Positions 1 through 9,700 of a stretch of 64,000 nt of DNA are shown piece after piece. Numbering within the stretch: position 1 is the first letter of the stretch; each line of letters begins with the position of its first letter. Source of the DNA: Alphaproteobacteria bacterium (GTDB lineage: Bacteria; Myxococcota_A; UBA796; GCA-2862545); assembly GCA_020632885.1 (NCBI GenBank), contig JACKEQ010000006.1:124001-188000 (forward strand), in the 5' to 3' direction. A model generated the notes under the pieces. That model did not search any database, had not been told where the DNA came from, and saw only the letters and a program-made list of their open reading frames with translations. Position numbers and translations under genes: made by a program.

Positions 1-1626
1 CTCATCGCGGCCCGGTTCCGCTGGTGGGTCGTGCGGGTCAGCGACGTCGCGCTGCGGCCCATCTGGACCAAGATCTACTCCGGCGTGGACGTGCGTCCCG
101 AGGACATCGAGGCCATCCGGGAGGCCATGCGGACCGGCAGCGCCGTCATCGTGCCGTGCCACAAGTCGCACTTCGACTACCTGCTGCTCTCGTGGGTCTT
201 CTACCGGCACAACATGATCGTCCCCCACGTGATCGCCGGGGCGAACCTGAACATCGTGTTCGTGAACCACTTCCTGCGGTCGGTGGGAGGGCTGTTCATC
301 AAGCGCTCGTTCCGCGGCGAGCGCATCCACCCCGCCGTGTTCGCGCGCTACCTGCGCGAGCTCGTGTTCCAGGGCTACCCGGTCGAGTTCTACATCGAGG
401 GCGGGCGCACCCGGTCCGGCAAGCTCCTGCCCGCTCGCACGGGTGTGCTCGCGATGCTCTTCGACGCCGCGGAGGTCCGCCCCCACGACCACGAGGTGAC
501 GCTCCTGCCGGTCTCCCTCGCCTACGAGGAGGTGGCCGAGCAGGGGGCCTACGTTCGCGAGGCGGGTGGCGAGGACAAGAAGGCCGAGGACCTCGGGCAG
601 GTCATCAAGGCCCGGTCGGTGCTCTCCCGCCGCTACGGGCGCGTCTACCTGCGGGTGGGCGAGCCGATCCGCTGCTCGTCCATCGTGGACGCCTCGGAAG
701 GCCACCCCACCTGGAACGAGCGGCCCGAGGACGAGCGGAAGGAGACCCTCGACCGCGTGGGGCGCCGGATCATGTACCGGATCGGCCGGGTGACCGTGGT
801 GCTCCCCACCTGCCTGTGCGCGGCCGCCCTGCTCGCCCACCACCGGCGTGGGCTCCAGCAGGCCGTCCTGCTCGACCGGGTGCGGCGCTTCCGCGCCCTC
901 CTCGCCCGCCAGGGGGCCATGGAGGCCGCCAGCCTCCAGCACTTCGACCAGGCCGTGATCACCGCCCTCGACCGCTTCGCCCGCGAGGGCCACGTGGAGC
1001 CCTACGAGCACGAGGGCGAGCGCGTCTGGAGCGTCGTCGTCGGCGCGCGCATGGAGCTCGAGTTCTACAAGAACCAGCTCGTGCACTACCTGCTCGAGGC
1101 CGGCGTGGCGGCCCTCTGCGTGCGCACGCTGCCCGAGGGGTCCTTCGGGGTCGACGACCTCCTGCCCACCGCCCGCGATCTCGTGGCTCTCTGGGACCGC
1201 GAGTTCCGCTTCGACCCCGACAGGCCGCTGGAGGCCCTCGTCCGTCAGGGCCTCGACGACCTCGTGGCCCACGGAGGTCTCGAGGTGGACGGAGAGGGCT
1301 GGCGCGTGGCCGAGGCCTCGCGGATGGGCGAGATCCACGCGCTGTTCCGCAACTTCGTCGAGAGCTACCGGGTGGTGCTCTCCGCCCGCATCGACTTCGC
1401 CGGACAGTCCAGGAAGACCCTTGCGAAGCACCTGGCCAGCCAGTCCGATCGGTTCCTGGCCACCGGGCTCGCGACCCGGCCAGAGGCGCTGTCCACCATC
1501 ACGATGGGCAACGCGCTGGGCGCGTTCCTGGAGCTCGGCCTGTTCACCGCCGACGGCGACGCGCTAGGAGCCGATGAGGAGCGATGCGCGGCGGCCGACC
1601 GCCTCCTCGCTCCCATGGTGGAGTGA
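1..1626 (+). CDS. plsB: Glycerol-3-phosphate O-acyltransferase (PlsB-like), 5' end outside window
   Basis: This is expected to acylate sn-glycerol-3-phosphate at position 1 in the first step of phospholipid synthesis at the inner membrane. The frame is open from base 1, so the N-terminus lies outside the window; a GTG at 31 is not a convincing true start. The acyltransferase blocks appear in order: HKSHFDY (the HX4D catalytic motif, about nt 160-180), the block around GGLFIKRSFRG, the substrate-binding block IEGGRTRSGKLLPARTG (about nt 400-440), then the LLPVSLAYE block. The roughly 340-residue C-terminal part is typical of PlsB rather than the short PlsC. The stop at 1624-1626 is 1 nt from the next gene, suggesting co-transcription. 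Its relation to the acyltransferases further right is open; it may be a housekeeping gene. Confidence 0.9.
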   Translation, partial: LIAARFRWWVVRVSDVALRPIWTKIYSGVDVRPEDIEAIREAMRTGSAVIVPCHKSHFDYLLLSWVFYRHNMIVPHVIAGANLNIVFVNHFLRSVGGLFIKRSFRGERIHPAVFARYLRELVFQGYPVEFYIEGGRTRSGKLLPARTGVLAMLFDAAEVRPHDHEVTLLPVSLAYEEVAEQGAYVREAGGEDKKAEDLGQVIKARSVLSRRYGRVYLRVGEPIRCSSIVDASEGHPTWNERPEDERKETLDRVGRRIMYRIGRVTVVLPTCLCAAALLAHHRRGLQQAVLLDRVRRFRALLARQGAMEAASLQHFDQAVITALDRFAREGHVEPYEHEGERVWSVVVGARMELEFYKNQLVHYLLEAGVAALCVRTLPEGSFGVDDLLPTARDLVALWDREFRFDPDRPLEALVRQGLDDLVAHGGLEVDGEGWRVAEASRMGEIHALFRNFVESYRVVLSARIDFAGQSRKTLAKHLASQSDRFLATGLATRPEALSTITMGNALGAFLELGLFTADGDALGADEERCAAADRLLAPMVE

Positions 1627-1627
1627 C

Positions 1628-2617
1628 GTGGACACCTTCGAAGCGCTCGTCCGGCTCGATGCCGCCGGCTGGAAGACCCTGCCAGCACGGCCGGAGCTGG
1701 GAGACGGTCTCCCGCACGCCCTGGCGCGCCTCCTCAAGCGCGCGGGCGGGATCGAGGCGGACGGCGTGCGCATCGACTTCGCCTCCGAGGCCGAGCCGCC
1801 GGCCTGGCTCGCTCCCGACGTCCCATTCCGCCGCGCGCTGGGCGGAGGCTACGTGCTGCTCGCCCCCGGGGAGGCCCTCTGGGTGCTGCGGATCACGGAG
1901 AGCCCCCGCACCGTCGACGTGCTCGGCCGCACCCTCGGCGACGCCCTGCAGGTCCTGCTCGAGGGGCCCGACCTCGGCGGGGCGTCCCCCGAGACCCTGG
2001 AGGCCATCGGCCTGGAGGGCGACGGCTGGGGCTGGGCCCTCGAGGGCCTGGAGCTGCCGTGCACCCTGGATGTCGAGGCGCTGCCGGACGGGACCCTGGA
2101 CGGCGACCTCCACTTCGATGCCGGGCACGCCTGGGTCGGCGAGCGCATCGCGTACACCCGGGCGCCCCCCACCGCCCCCCCGGCACCCGAAGCGCGCTCG
2201 GGTCCCACCGACACCGGTGTGGACGAGCTCTTCGGCGAAGGCAGCGGCCGTCCGCGGCCCCGGTCGGCCCTGATCGGCACCCTGCTCGCCGTGGGCCTGT
2301 TCCTCACGGTGGTCGGGATGGCCTGCATCAACGCACCGGGCGGGCTCATCGTGCTCTTCGCGTGGCTGCTGGTCGAGAAGGACCTGGAGCGGCTCGAGAG
2401 CGGCTACCTGCCCGAGGTCGACCGCGCGGAGGTCGAGCGCATGCGGGCCGTCACGTACGCCGGCCTGCAGCTCGTCGTGGTGCTCTTCTTCCTCCAGGCG
2501 CTGCTGCTGTGCATGGGGGCGTACGACGTCCTGCTCGAGCAGGTGTACCTGCCGTGGTGGCAGAGCTTCATCCGGGGTCTGCTGGAGAACCCGGACGCCC
2601 TGCCCCCACCTCCCTGA
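1628..2617 (+). CDS. Hypothetical protein with two C-terminal membrane segments
   Basis: I do not recognise a family. The start is taken as GTG at 1628, directly after the PlsB stop (TGA 1624-1626); this gives 329 residues, and the frame further upstream lies inside plsB. The N-terminal two thirds look soluble, rich in acidic residues and Gly/Pro, with no signal peptide. Two hydrophobic helices follow at about residues 215-250 (IGTLLAVGLFLTVVGMACI onwards) and 277-300 (LQLVVVLFFLQALLLCMG), with a charged linker between them. Such a layout fits a cytoplasmic domain tethered to the inner membrane. The close spacing to plsB implies one transcript, but nothing in the sequence shows a functional link to lipid synthesis. 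It converges on the next gene with 6 bp between stops. Confidence 0.6.
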   Translation: MDTFEALVRLDAAGWKTLPARPELGDGLPHALARLLKRAGGIEADGVRIDFASEAEPPAWLAPDVPFRRALGGGYVLLAPGEALWVLRITESPRTVDVLGRTLGDALQVLLEGPDLGGASPETLEAIGLEGDGWGWALEGLELPCTLDVEALPDGTLDGDLHFDAGHAWVGERIAYTRAPPTAPPAPEARSGPTDTGVDELFGEGSGRPRPRSALIGTLLAVGLFLTVVGMACINAPGGLIVLFAWLLVEKDLERLESGYLPEVDRAEVERMRAVTYAGLQLVVVLFFLQALLLCMGAYDVLLEQVYLPWWQSFIRGLLENPDALPPPP

Positions 2618-2623
2618 CCCGCG

Positions 2624-3610
2624 CTACAGCAGATCCGCCAGCGCCTCCCTGGCCACCTGCGACCAGGGGCGGGCCACCGGACGCCGTGGCAGCTCGCGGG
2701 CCGACCGGATGGCGACCGCCCACGTGTCCGGCTCGGTGATCGGTGCCCGCAGGTCGCAGGACGCGGCGGCCGGATGCATCGAACCCACCGTGGGCAGTCC
2801 GATCGCCCGGTAGTCGTGGAGCTTCAGGGGGTCGAACCAGGGCGGCGCGTCGGGCGGATAGGGCACGAGACCGACGTGGGCGCCGGCCAGGTGGGCGGCC
2901 AGGGGCGCGGGGTCGAGGTGGGGCCAGCGCCGGATGCGCGGGTGCGCGGGCGCGTCGCCCCCCAGGACGTCGAGGGTGGCCTCCGGGAGACGGTCGAGCA
3001 CCGCGGGCAGCAGGTGGACCCCGTGCCAGGGACGAAGGCTCCCGTGGTGCACCAGCCGGAGCCCAGGTGCGACGGGGACGTCGGGGGGCACCAGGGACGA
3101 GCCGTTCGGGACCACGTGCACGTCGTGGGCCCCGCGGCTCCGGGCCCAGTCGCCGATCCAGGCGCTCACGGCGACCACGCGGTCGGTGCGCCGGAGCAGG
3201 GTGTCCTCGAGCCCCCGTCGTCCGCGGTCGACGGACAGGGGCGCGTTCACCTCGAGCACGTGGGGGACCCCGAGCCGGCGGGCCAGCCGCAGGCCTCCGT
3301 CGCAGCGCAGGCTGTACCGCTCGTAGACGAGGTCGAAGGGAGCCCGGGCACGACGGGCGAGCCGCCGGCCGTCCACCCACTCCCCGAAGGTCCGCAGGCC
3401 CTCGGGCCACCGGGGACGCCCGACCGTCACGGACGGCACACCGAGCGGGACATCGTGGCGACCGCGGGCGTCGTGGGCCAGCAGGGCCGCCAGCAGCACC
3501 TCGTGCCCGAGGTCCTGCAGGCCGCGCGCGATGCCCCGCAGGTGGGCCGAGGCGCCGGACGGCCCGTGGATCGGGACGCCGGGGTCCCCGCAGAGCACGA
3601 GGACCCTCAC
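2624..3610 (-). CDS. Glycosyltransferase, family 4-like (GT-B fold)
   Basis: Probable cytoplasmic retaining glycosyltransferase that transfers a nucleotide-activated sugar; donor and acceptor are unknown. The start is taken at GTG 3610, because MRVLVLCGDPGVPIHG is a typical GT4 N-terminus with a GPSGA glycine-rich loop; sequence further upstream is low-complexity. Family features are the central VPNGSSLVPP segment, the HHGSLRPWHGVHLL stretch that opens the donor-binding domain, and a C-terminal FDPLKLHDYRAIGLP segment. In that last segment the usual E of the EX7E motif is not obvious. At 328 residues it is a little short for the family. It lies 58 bp downstream of cystathionine beta-synthase on the same strand and is probably co-transcribed with it. 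Confidence 0.72.
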   Translation of the reverse strand: MRVLVLCGDPGVPIHGPSGASAHLRGIARGLQDLGHEVLLAALLAHDARGRHDVPLGVPSVTVGRPRWPEGLRTFGEWVDGRRLARRARAPFDLVYERYSLRCDGGLRLARRLGVPHVLEVNAPLSVDRGRRGLEDTLLRRTDRVVAVSAWIGDWARSRGAHDVHVVPNGSSLVPPDVPVAPGLRLVHHGSLRPWHGVHLLPAVLDRLPEATLDVLGGDAPAHPRIRRWPHLDPAPLAAHLAGAHVGLVPYPPDAPPWFDPLKLHDYRAIGLPTVGSMHPAAASCDLRAPITEPDTWAVAIRSARELPRRPVARPWSQVAREALADLL

Positions 3611-3668
3611 GGGGTGCCGCAGAGCGCGTCGAGCGCCAGCACCCCGGCGCCGGCGACCCGGCCGTGCA

Positions 3669-5045
3669 TCAGCTGGAGATGCGCGCGATGTGATCGAGGA
3701 CGTCGATGCGGGTGAGCACGCCGGTGAACACGTCACCGTCGAACACGAGCGCCACCGGCACCTTGCGCAGGAGGTCGGTGAGCACGGAGATCTCGGTGTC
3801 CTTGGACACCGTGCAGTACCGCTGGTCGGCGAGCTCGCCCACGCGGGCCGGGACCGGCTTGCGGGCGAGGGCCTCCTCGAGGAGCGCGCGCTCGTGGATC
3901 ATCCCGAGCACCTTGCCGTTCGCGATCACGGGCATCTGCGAGATGCCGTGGGCCTTGAGCTGCCCGATGGCCGCGGTGACCTCGAGGCTCGGCGGGGCCG
4001 ACACGGTCTCGCGCTCGCCGAGGGCCACGAGGATGTCCGCCACGGTGCCGAGGGAGCTCGGCTCGTCACCGAGGAACCCGTTCTCCTGCATCCACTGGTC
4101 GTTGTAGACCTTCGAGAGGTACCGGCTGCCGGAGTCGGGCAGGAGCACCATCACGTTCAGGCCCTCGGCGTCGTTGGCGCGGATCCACTTCAGGGCGCCC
4201 GCGACGGCCGCACCGCACGAGCCCCCGACGAAGATCCCCTCCTCGCGGGAGATCCGACGCGTCATGTGCATGCACTCGGCGTCGTTCACGCGCACGACGT
4301 CGTCGACCACGCTGAAGTCCATGGTGGACGGCAGGAAGTCCTCGCCGATCCCCTCGATGAGGTAGCTGAAGGCCGGGGTGAGCTGACCCGTCCGGAAGTA
4401 GTCGTAGTAGAGCGAGCCCACCGGATCCACGCCGACGATGCGGATCTTGGGGTTCTTCTCCTTGAGGTACTTCCCGATGCCGGAGATCGTGCCGCCCGTG
4501 CCCAGGCCGGCGATGAAGACGTCGAGCTCCTCGCCGCACTGGTCCCAGATCTCCGGGCCCGTCATCTCGTAGTGGGCCTGGGGATTGGCGGGGTTGTGGT
4601 ACTGGTTCGCGTAGAACCCGCCGGGCGTCTCGACGGAGAGGCGCTTGGAGACGCTGTAGTAGCTCCGGGGATCCTCGGGCTCGACGTTGGTGGGCGTGAT
4701 CACCACCTTGGCCCCGTAGGCGCGGAGCGCAGCGCGCTTCTCCTCGGACTGCTTGTCGGGCATCACGAAGATGCACTTGTACCCCTTGATCGCGGCGACC
4801 ATGGCCAGGCCGGCCCCGGTGTTCCCGGAGGTGCCCTCCACGATCGTCCCGCCCGGCTGGAGCTCCCCGCGGGCCTCGGCGTCCTCGATGATCTTCAGGG
4901 CGATCCGGTCCTTCACGCTGCCGCCCGGGTTCAGGTACTCCACCTTGGCCCACACGTTGGCCTTCAGGCCCCGGGTGACGCTGTTGAGGCGCACGAGCGG
5001 CGTGTTTCCTACGGTGGACAGGATGTTTTCGTGGGCGTTCTTCAT
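3669..5045 (-). CDS. cbs: Cystathionine beta-synthase
   Basis: PLP enzyme condensing serine with homocysteine to cystathionine (transsulfuration), or acting as a related cysteine synthase. The start ATG at 5045 gives MKNAHENILSTVGNTPLVRL, the standard N-terminus, preceded by AGGGAG. Residues about 1-320 are the fold type II PLP domain, with the Schiff-base lysine in GGSVKDR, the phosphate/substrate loop GTSGNTG, the PLP-phosphate loop GTGGTISG, and PDSGSRYLSK near the end of the catalytic domain. Residues about 335-458 carry two CBS (Bateman) motifs, which in this family bind adenosyl ligands; this regulatory pair separates it from plain CysK. Length (458) matches bacterial CBS. It is transcribed divergently from the aldehyde-dehydrogenase-like gene across 106 bp. 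Confidence 0.9.
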   Translation of the reverse strand: MKNAHENILSTVGNTPLVRLNSVTRGLKANVWAKVEYLNPGGSVKDRIALKIIEDAEARGELQPGGTIVEGTSGNTGAGLAMVAAIKGYKCIFVMPDKQSEEKRAALRAYGAKVVITPTNVEPEDPRSYYSVSKRLSVETPGGFYANQYHNPANPQAHYEMTGPEIWDQCGEELDVFIAGLGTGGTISGIGKYLKEKNPKIRIVGVDPVGSLYYDYFRTGQLTPAFSYLIEGIGEDFLPSTMDFSVVDDVVRVNDAECMHMTRRISREEGIFVGGSCGAAVAGALKWIRANDAEGLNVMVLLPDSGSRYLSKVYNDQWMQENGFLGDEPSSLGTVADILVALGERETVSAPPSLEVTAAIGQLKAHGISQMPVIANGKVLGMIHERALLEEALARKPVPARVGELADQRYCTVSKDTEISVLTDLLRKVPVALVFDGDVFTGVLTRIDVLDHIARISS

Positions 5046-5151
5046 CGAGGGCTCCCTCTCGGTGGCCGGCGTTCGTATTCCAGGGGTCCCCCTGCCGCCA
5101 GGGGCGTGGTAGGGTGCTGCCCTCCGGGCGCTTCTCCCGGAGCACACACGG

Positions 5152-6705
5152 GTGAGGAAGAGCCGCTTGGAGCCCCATCGCGAACGCCTGCTACGACGCG
5201 GCGACTACATCTGGGGGTCGTTCATCAAGGCCGAGAGGGTCGACGGGTACATCGTCGGCGTGAACCCGGGGGACCGAAGCGACGTCCTCGGGCGGTTCCC
5301 CTTCTCGGACGCCTCGGTCGACGACGCCATCGACTGCGCCCAGCGCGGTGAGCTCACCTGGCGACGGGTCCCCCGTGTGGAGCGCGCCAAGGCCATCCGC
5401 AAGTTCCGCGACTCGCTGAACAAGCACCAGGAGAAGTGCGCGATCCTGATCACGCGCGAGACCGGGAAGCCCATCTGGGAGTCCCGGCAGGAGGTCATCG
5501 CCTCCATCCGCGCCGTCGATCTGCTCCTGGAGGAGGGGCTGCAGCTCCTCGAGCCGCGCATCCTCAACGAGCGCGAGGCGCGGAGCGACTACCGCCCCCG
5601 TGGCGTCGTGGGGGTCGTGGTCCCCTACAACCTCCCGCTCCTCATCCCCACGCTGCACTGCTGCGCCGCCATCCTGGCGGGCAACAGCGTCGTCCTGAAG
5701 CCCTCCAAGTTCACGCCCGGCGTCGGCCAGTGCGTGGCAGAGATGATGGACCGCTGCAAGCTGCCGCGCGGCACGTTCAACATGGTGCAGGGTTCGGGCA
5801 CCGGCATCGGCCAGCGTCTCGTCACCCACCCGGGTCTCGACGCGCTCATCTTCTCCGGCGGCTTCGACACCGCCATGGCGATCCGCCGCGCCACCTTCGA
5901 CCGTCCCGAGCTCCCCACGCTCTACCAGTGCGGCGGGAAGGGCGCGGCGCTCGTGCTGGGCGGCTGCGACCTCGAGAGGGCGACGTACGAGGTGGTGGTC
6001 GGCGCCTACCTCACGGCCGGCCAGCGCCACAACAGCACGGGCCGCGCGATCGTCACGGAGGACGTGTTCGACCAGTTCGTCGACCAGCTGGCCCGCCGCT
6101 CGGTGCGCCTGAACGTCGGCTACGGGTTCGATCTCTCCACGTTCTTCGGGCCGCTGATCTCGGAGAACTTCCGCAACCGCTACCGGAAGTACGGGCGCGC
6201 CGTCGTCGCCCGGGGCCACAACCCCATCCTCCAGGCCGCCAACCGCGAGGTCCCGAACCGCCGCGGCTTCTACGTCGAGCCCAGCATGTACTGGGTGGAC
6301 TGGGAGCGCTGGCACGGCTTCGTGAACGACGAGCCGCCGGGTCCCAGCCTGCTCCTCTACAAGGTGAAGGACTGGGAGGAGGCGGTCGCCCTGCACAACA
6401 AGCTGAAGTACCGCGTCAGCACCTCGCTGTTCATCGACCCCGAGCACAGCGAGCTGCCCGAGATGGTGGCGCGCCTGAAGACCGGCAGCCTCAACGTCAA
6501 CCGCGGCACCATCGGCGCCAGCCTGCGGCTCCCGAGCGTCGGGCTCGGCCGGGCCAGCAACGGCATGCCGGGTGGGATCGATCTCCTGCGCTTCCTGTCC
6601 ACGCCGCGCTCCACGCTGGTGGAGGGCCGTGCGTTCGACGCGCGCAACGCCGTCCCCGGCATGAACTGGAACGACGACGACCTCGAAGAGCTCGCGGAGG
6701 TCTAG
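5152..6705 (+). CDS. Aldehyde dehydrogenase-fold protein lacking catalytic Cys and Glu (AstD-like)
   Basis: The overall sequence follows the AstD-like branch of aldehyde dehydrogenases: VVVPYNLPLLIP with the conserved Asn, VVLKPSKFTP in the cofactor-binding region, FSGGFDTAM in place of the usual FTGS loop, and VGAYLTAGQR before the active site. The two catalytic residues are changed. The usual E-(L/M)-G-G reads QCGGK, with Gln at 259. The nucleophile position after GQR, normally GQRC, is His293, in GQRHNSTGR; I checked both at codon level (CAG 5926-5928, CAC 6028-6030). Classical aldehyde oxidation through a thiohemiacetal should therefore be impossible. It may be a pseudoenzyme, a binding protein or an enzyme of altered chemistry. 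GTG start; 517 residues, near normal length. The next gene starts 5 nt after its stop. Confidence 0.8.
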   Translation: MRKSRLEPHRERLLRRGDYIWGSFIKAERVDGYIVGVNPGDRSDVLGRFPFSDASVDDAIDCAQRGELTWRRVPRVERAKAIRKFRDSLNKHQEKCAILITRETGKPIWESRQEVIASIRAVDLLLEEGLQLLEPRILNEREARSDYRPRGVVGVVVPYNLPLLIPTLHCCAAILAGNSVVLKPSKFTPGVGQCVAEMMDRCKLPRGTFNMVQGSGTGIGQRLVTHPGLDALIFSGGFDTAMAIRRATFDRPELPTLYQCGGKGAALVLGGCDLERATYEVVVGAYLTAGQRHNSTGRAIVTEDVFDQFVDQLARRSVRLNVGYGFDLSTFFGPLISENFRNRYRKYGRAVVARGHNPILQAANREVPNRRGFYVEPSMYWVDWERWHGFVNDEPPGPSLLLYKVKDWEEAVALHNKLKYRVSTSLFIDPEHSELPEMVARLKTGSLNVNRGTIGASLRLPSVGLGRASNGMPGGIDLLRFLSTPRSTLVEGRAFDARNAVPGMNWNDDDLEELAEV

Positions 6706-6709
6706 CCCG

Positions 6710-9700
6710 TTGAATCCGGCCCGCGTGCTCGCGCTGGCCGCCCTGCTCGTGGCGGCCGTCGCGGCGCTGGCGGGCACCCGGATCACGAGCGACGCCAGCG
6801 TCCTCCTCCCGAACGACCCCGCGCTCACGGCCACCCTGGAGGCCGCCAGGCGCACGGCGGGAGCGCGCGCGCTCCTGTTCGCGGTGGAGCCGCCCGAAGA
6901 CCCCACCCGCCTGCGGGACGAGATCCATGCCCTCGCGGAGGCCCTGCGCGCGCTCCCGGCCATCGCGGAGGTGCGCACGGGCGTGACCACAGCCGAGCTG
7001 GAGGCGATGGGCGCCCGTCTCGGCCCCCACACCACGGCCTTCGTGCCAGCCGACCAGCTCGCGGCGCGCACCTCGGAGGCCGGCGTGCGCGAAGCCCTCG
7101 CGAACCAGGCATCCCGCCTGTCGGGGTGGGGGGGCTTCCTGTTCGCCGCGTCGGCCGCGGACGACCCGCTGGACCTCCGTCCCCTCGCGTCCGGCGCCCT
7201 CGCGAGCGACCTGCCGGGCGCGTACCTCTCGGAGGGTCTGCTGCGCACGGAGGGCGGCGAGGCCCTCCTGGTCGCCGAGACCACCCGCGAGCCGGGCGCC
7301 GTGATGCCCGGCGACCCCGACGTCGCGGCCATCGAGGGTGTGCTGGCGTCGAGCGGCCTCCGGGTCCGCTGGTTCGGGGGTCTCCGCCTGGCCGCGGGCA
7401 CCGCCGACACCGTGCGCGCGGACGTCACCCGCACGAGCGTGGTGGGCGCCCTGCTGCTCGCGGCCGTCATGGCGCTCGGGCTGCGCTCCTGGCGACCTGT
7501 GGCGGGCGCGCTGGGTCCCCTCGGCGTGGCGGCGGCCGCGAGCACGCTCGGAGCCTGGTGGGCGAGCCCGCTCCACGGGCTGCAGCTCGGCTTCGGGGCC
7601 GCCCTGGCCGGGCTCGCGGTGGACTACTGGATCCACGTGTACCTCGCGGCGTCCGCCCGGGGAGGCGACCCCCGGGAGGACGGGGAGGCCGCCGTGGCCG
7701 AGCTCTCCACAGGCCTCTGGGTGTCTGCCGGCAGCTCCGCGCTCGCGTTCCTCGTGCTCACCCGCAGCGACCTGCCGGTGGTGCGCACCCTCGGCTGGAC
7801 CGGGGCGGCCGCGACCCTCGGCGCGCTGCTGGGTGTGCGGCTGCTGGGTCCCGCGATGTACGCCTGGGTCGGACGTTCGCGGGGAGACACCCCCTGGCCC
7901 GTCCTGCCCGGAGCAGCGGCGGTGGGGATCGGTGCCGTGCTGCTGGGCTTCGTCGGCATGGACGGGACCTTCGACGCCGACCCCATGGCCCTCGTGGCCC
8001 GCCCCGCCCACGTGCGTGCGGACGAAGCCTGGTTCGCCGATCACCACCTCCTCGGCCGGGAGCGTGGGCTCGCGCTGTTCCGGGGTCCCGACGCCCACGA
8101 CCGGGCCGCCGACGCGCAGGCCGCGCTGCACGACCTCCACCTCGGACCCGTGCACGGCCCGGGGAGCGTGCTCCCCTCGCCCGCTCAGACCGCCCGGCGG
8201 CGCGCCGCCCTCCCGCCCGTGGACGTGCTCCAGGCCCGGATCGACGCGGCCGCCGCGGAGGTCGGCATCGGTCCCTACCCGGGCGCCGCCCAGCGGGTGC
8301 ACGACCGGGCGGCCGACGTGCCCCTGGACCTCTGGGAGGGCACCGCGAACGCCGGGCGCTCCCTGCTGGGCGCCGACGACGCCCTGGTCGTCGTGCCGCT
8401 CGCGGACGCCACCGTGGTGCCCACCTTCGCCGACACGCTGGCGGCCGTCGACGACGTGCCGTTCGTCGTGCCGTCCCAGCGGGCGCGCGACAGCCTCGAC
8501 CGCGCGCGGAGCGACCTCGTGCGCTTCGGGGCGTTCGGGGGCCTGGTGGTGCTCGTGGTGCTGATCGTCCGCCATGGTCGGGTCGATCGCGCGCTCTTCG
8601 CGCTGCTCCCGGCCGCCGCGGCACTCGCCGGGAGCGCGGGGGTCATGGTGCTGGCGGGGGTCCCGTGGAACGCCGTGTCGCTCGCCACCCTCGTCCCTGT
8701 GCTCGGTCTGGCGGTGGACTACGGGGTCTTCCTCGCCGAGGGTCACCCGAGCGCACCCCGGGCGGTCGCCCTCTCCGCTGGGACGACCCTGGCGGGCTTC
8801 CTGCCCCTCGCCCTCGCCGAGAGCCCGGCGCTGGCGGGCGTCGGGCTGGCCATGGGTGCGGGTGTGGGTACTGCCGGCCTCGTGGCTGTCGTGCTCCTGC
8901 CTGCCCTCCAGAGGGGCTGGCCAGGCGAGCGCACCCGCGTGTGGGTCGAGCGGCTGGCGCTCGCCGCCGTGCTCGCGGTCCACCTCGACGTCGGCTGGAT
9001 CGCGCTGGCGTCGTTCACCCCGCCCCTCCCGGAGCGCCAGCTTCCCCGCGAGGTCGTCGTGGAGGGCGACACCCGGTCCTCCGGGCCCGTCCGCCTCGTG
9101 CGCACCGAGGGCATCCACGTGCTCGCCACCGAGGGCGAGCCCTACGAGATGGGATGGCGCGCCCGCCGGGTCACCTCCCACCTGCGCCCGCGGCTCGAGG
9201 AGGAGCTGTTCGACAGCTTCACCCGCAACGTGCCGACCCCCGTGTTCCGCTGGCTGATCACCCGGGGCAGCCTGGCGGCCGGATGGTCGCTGGAGGAGCA
9301 CCTGCTCCCCGCGCACCGGGCCGAGATCCAGGGCGGCGACGACGCGTCCGACGACCCGTACTGGCTGGCGGGGCCGTCCTACACGCGGAAGGTCTACTAC
9401 CACGCGCTCCACGACATCGGGCAGGCCCTGGTGGACTCCCCGCTGCTCGCGTGCACGGGCCTCCTGGCGGGTCCAGGGGCCACCGCGGACGGCCACTGGC
9501 TCCTGGCGCGGAACTTCGACTTCGAGGGCGGCGTGGCCTTCGACCGCGACAAGATCGTCCGCGTGCACCGGAGCCCCGACGGCCACAGCTACGCGAGTGT
9601 CGGGTTCGCCGGGATGATCGGTGCCGTCTCCGGCGTGAACGACGCGGGCATCGCCATCGCGATCAACGCCAGCGGCTCGAGCGTCCCGCCCCGTCCGGGC

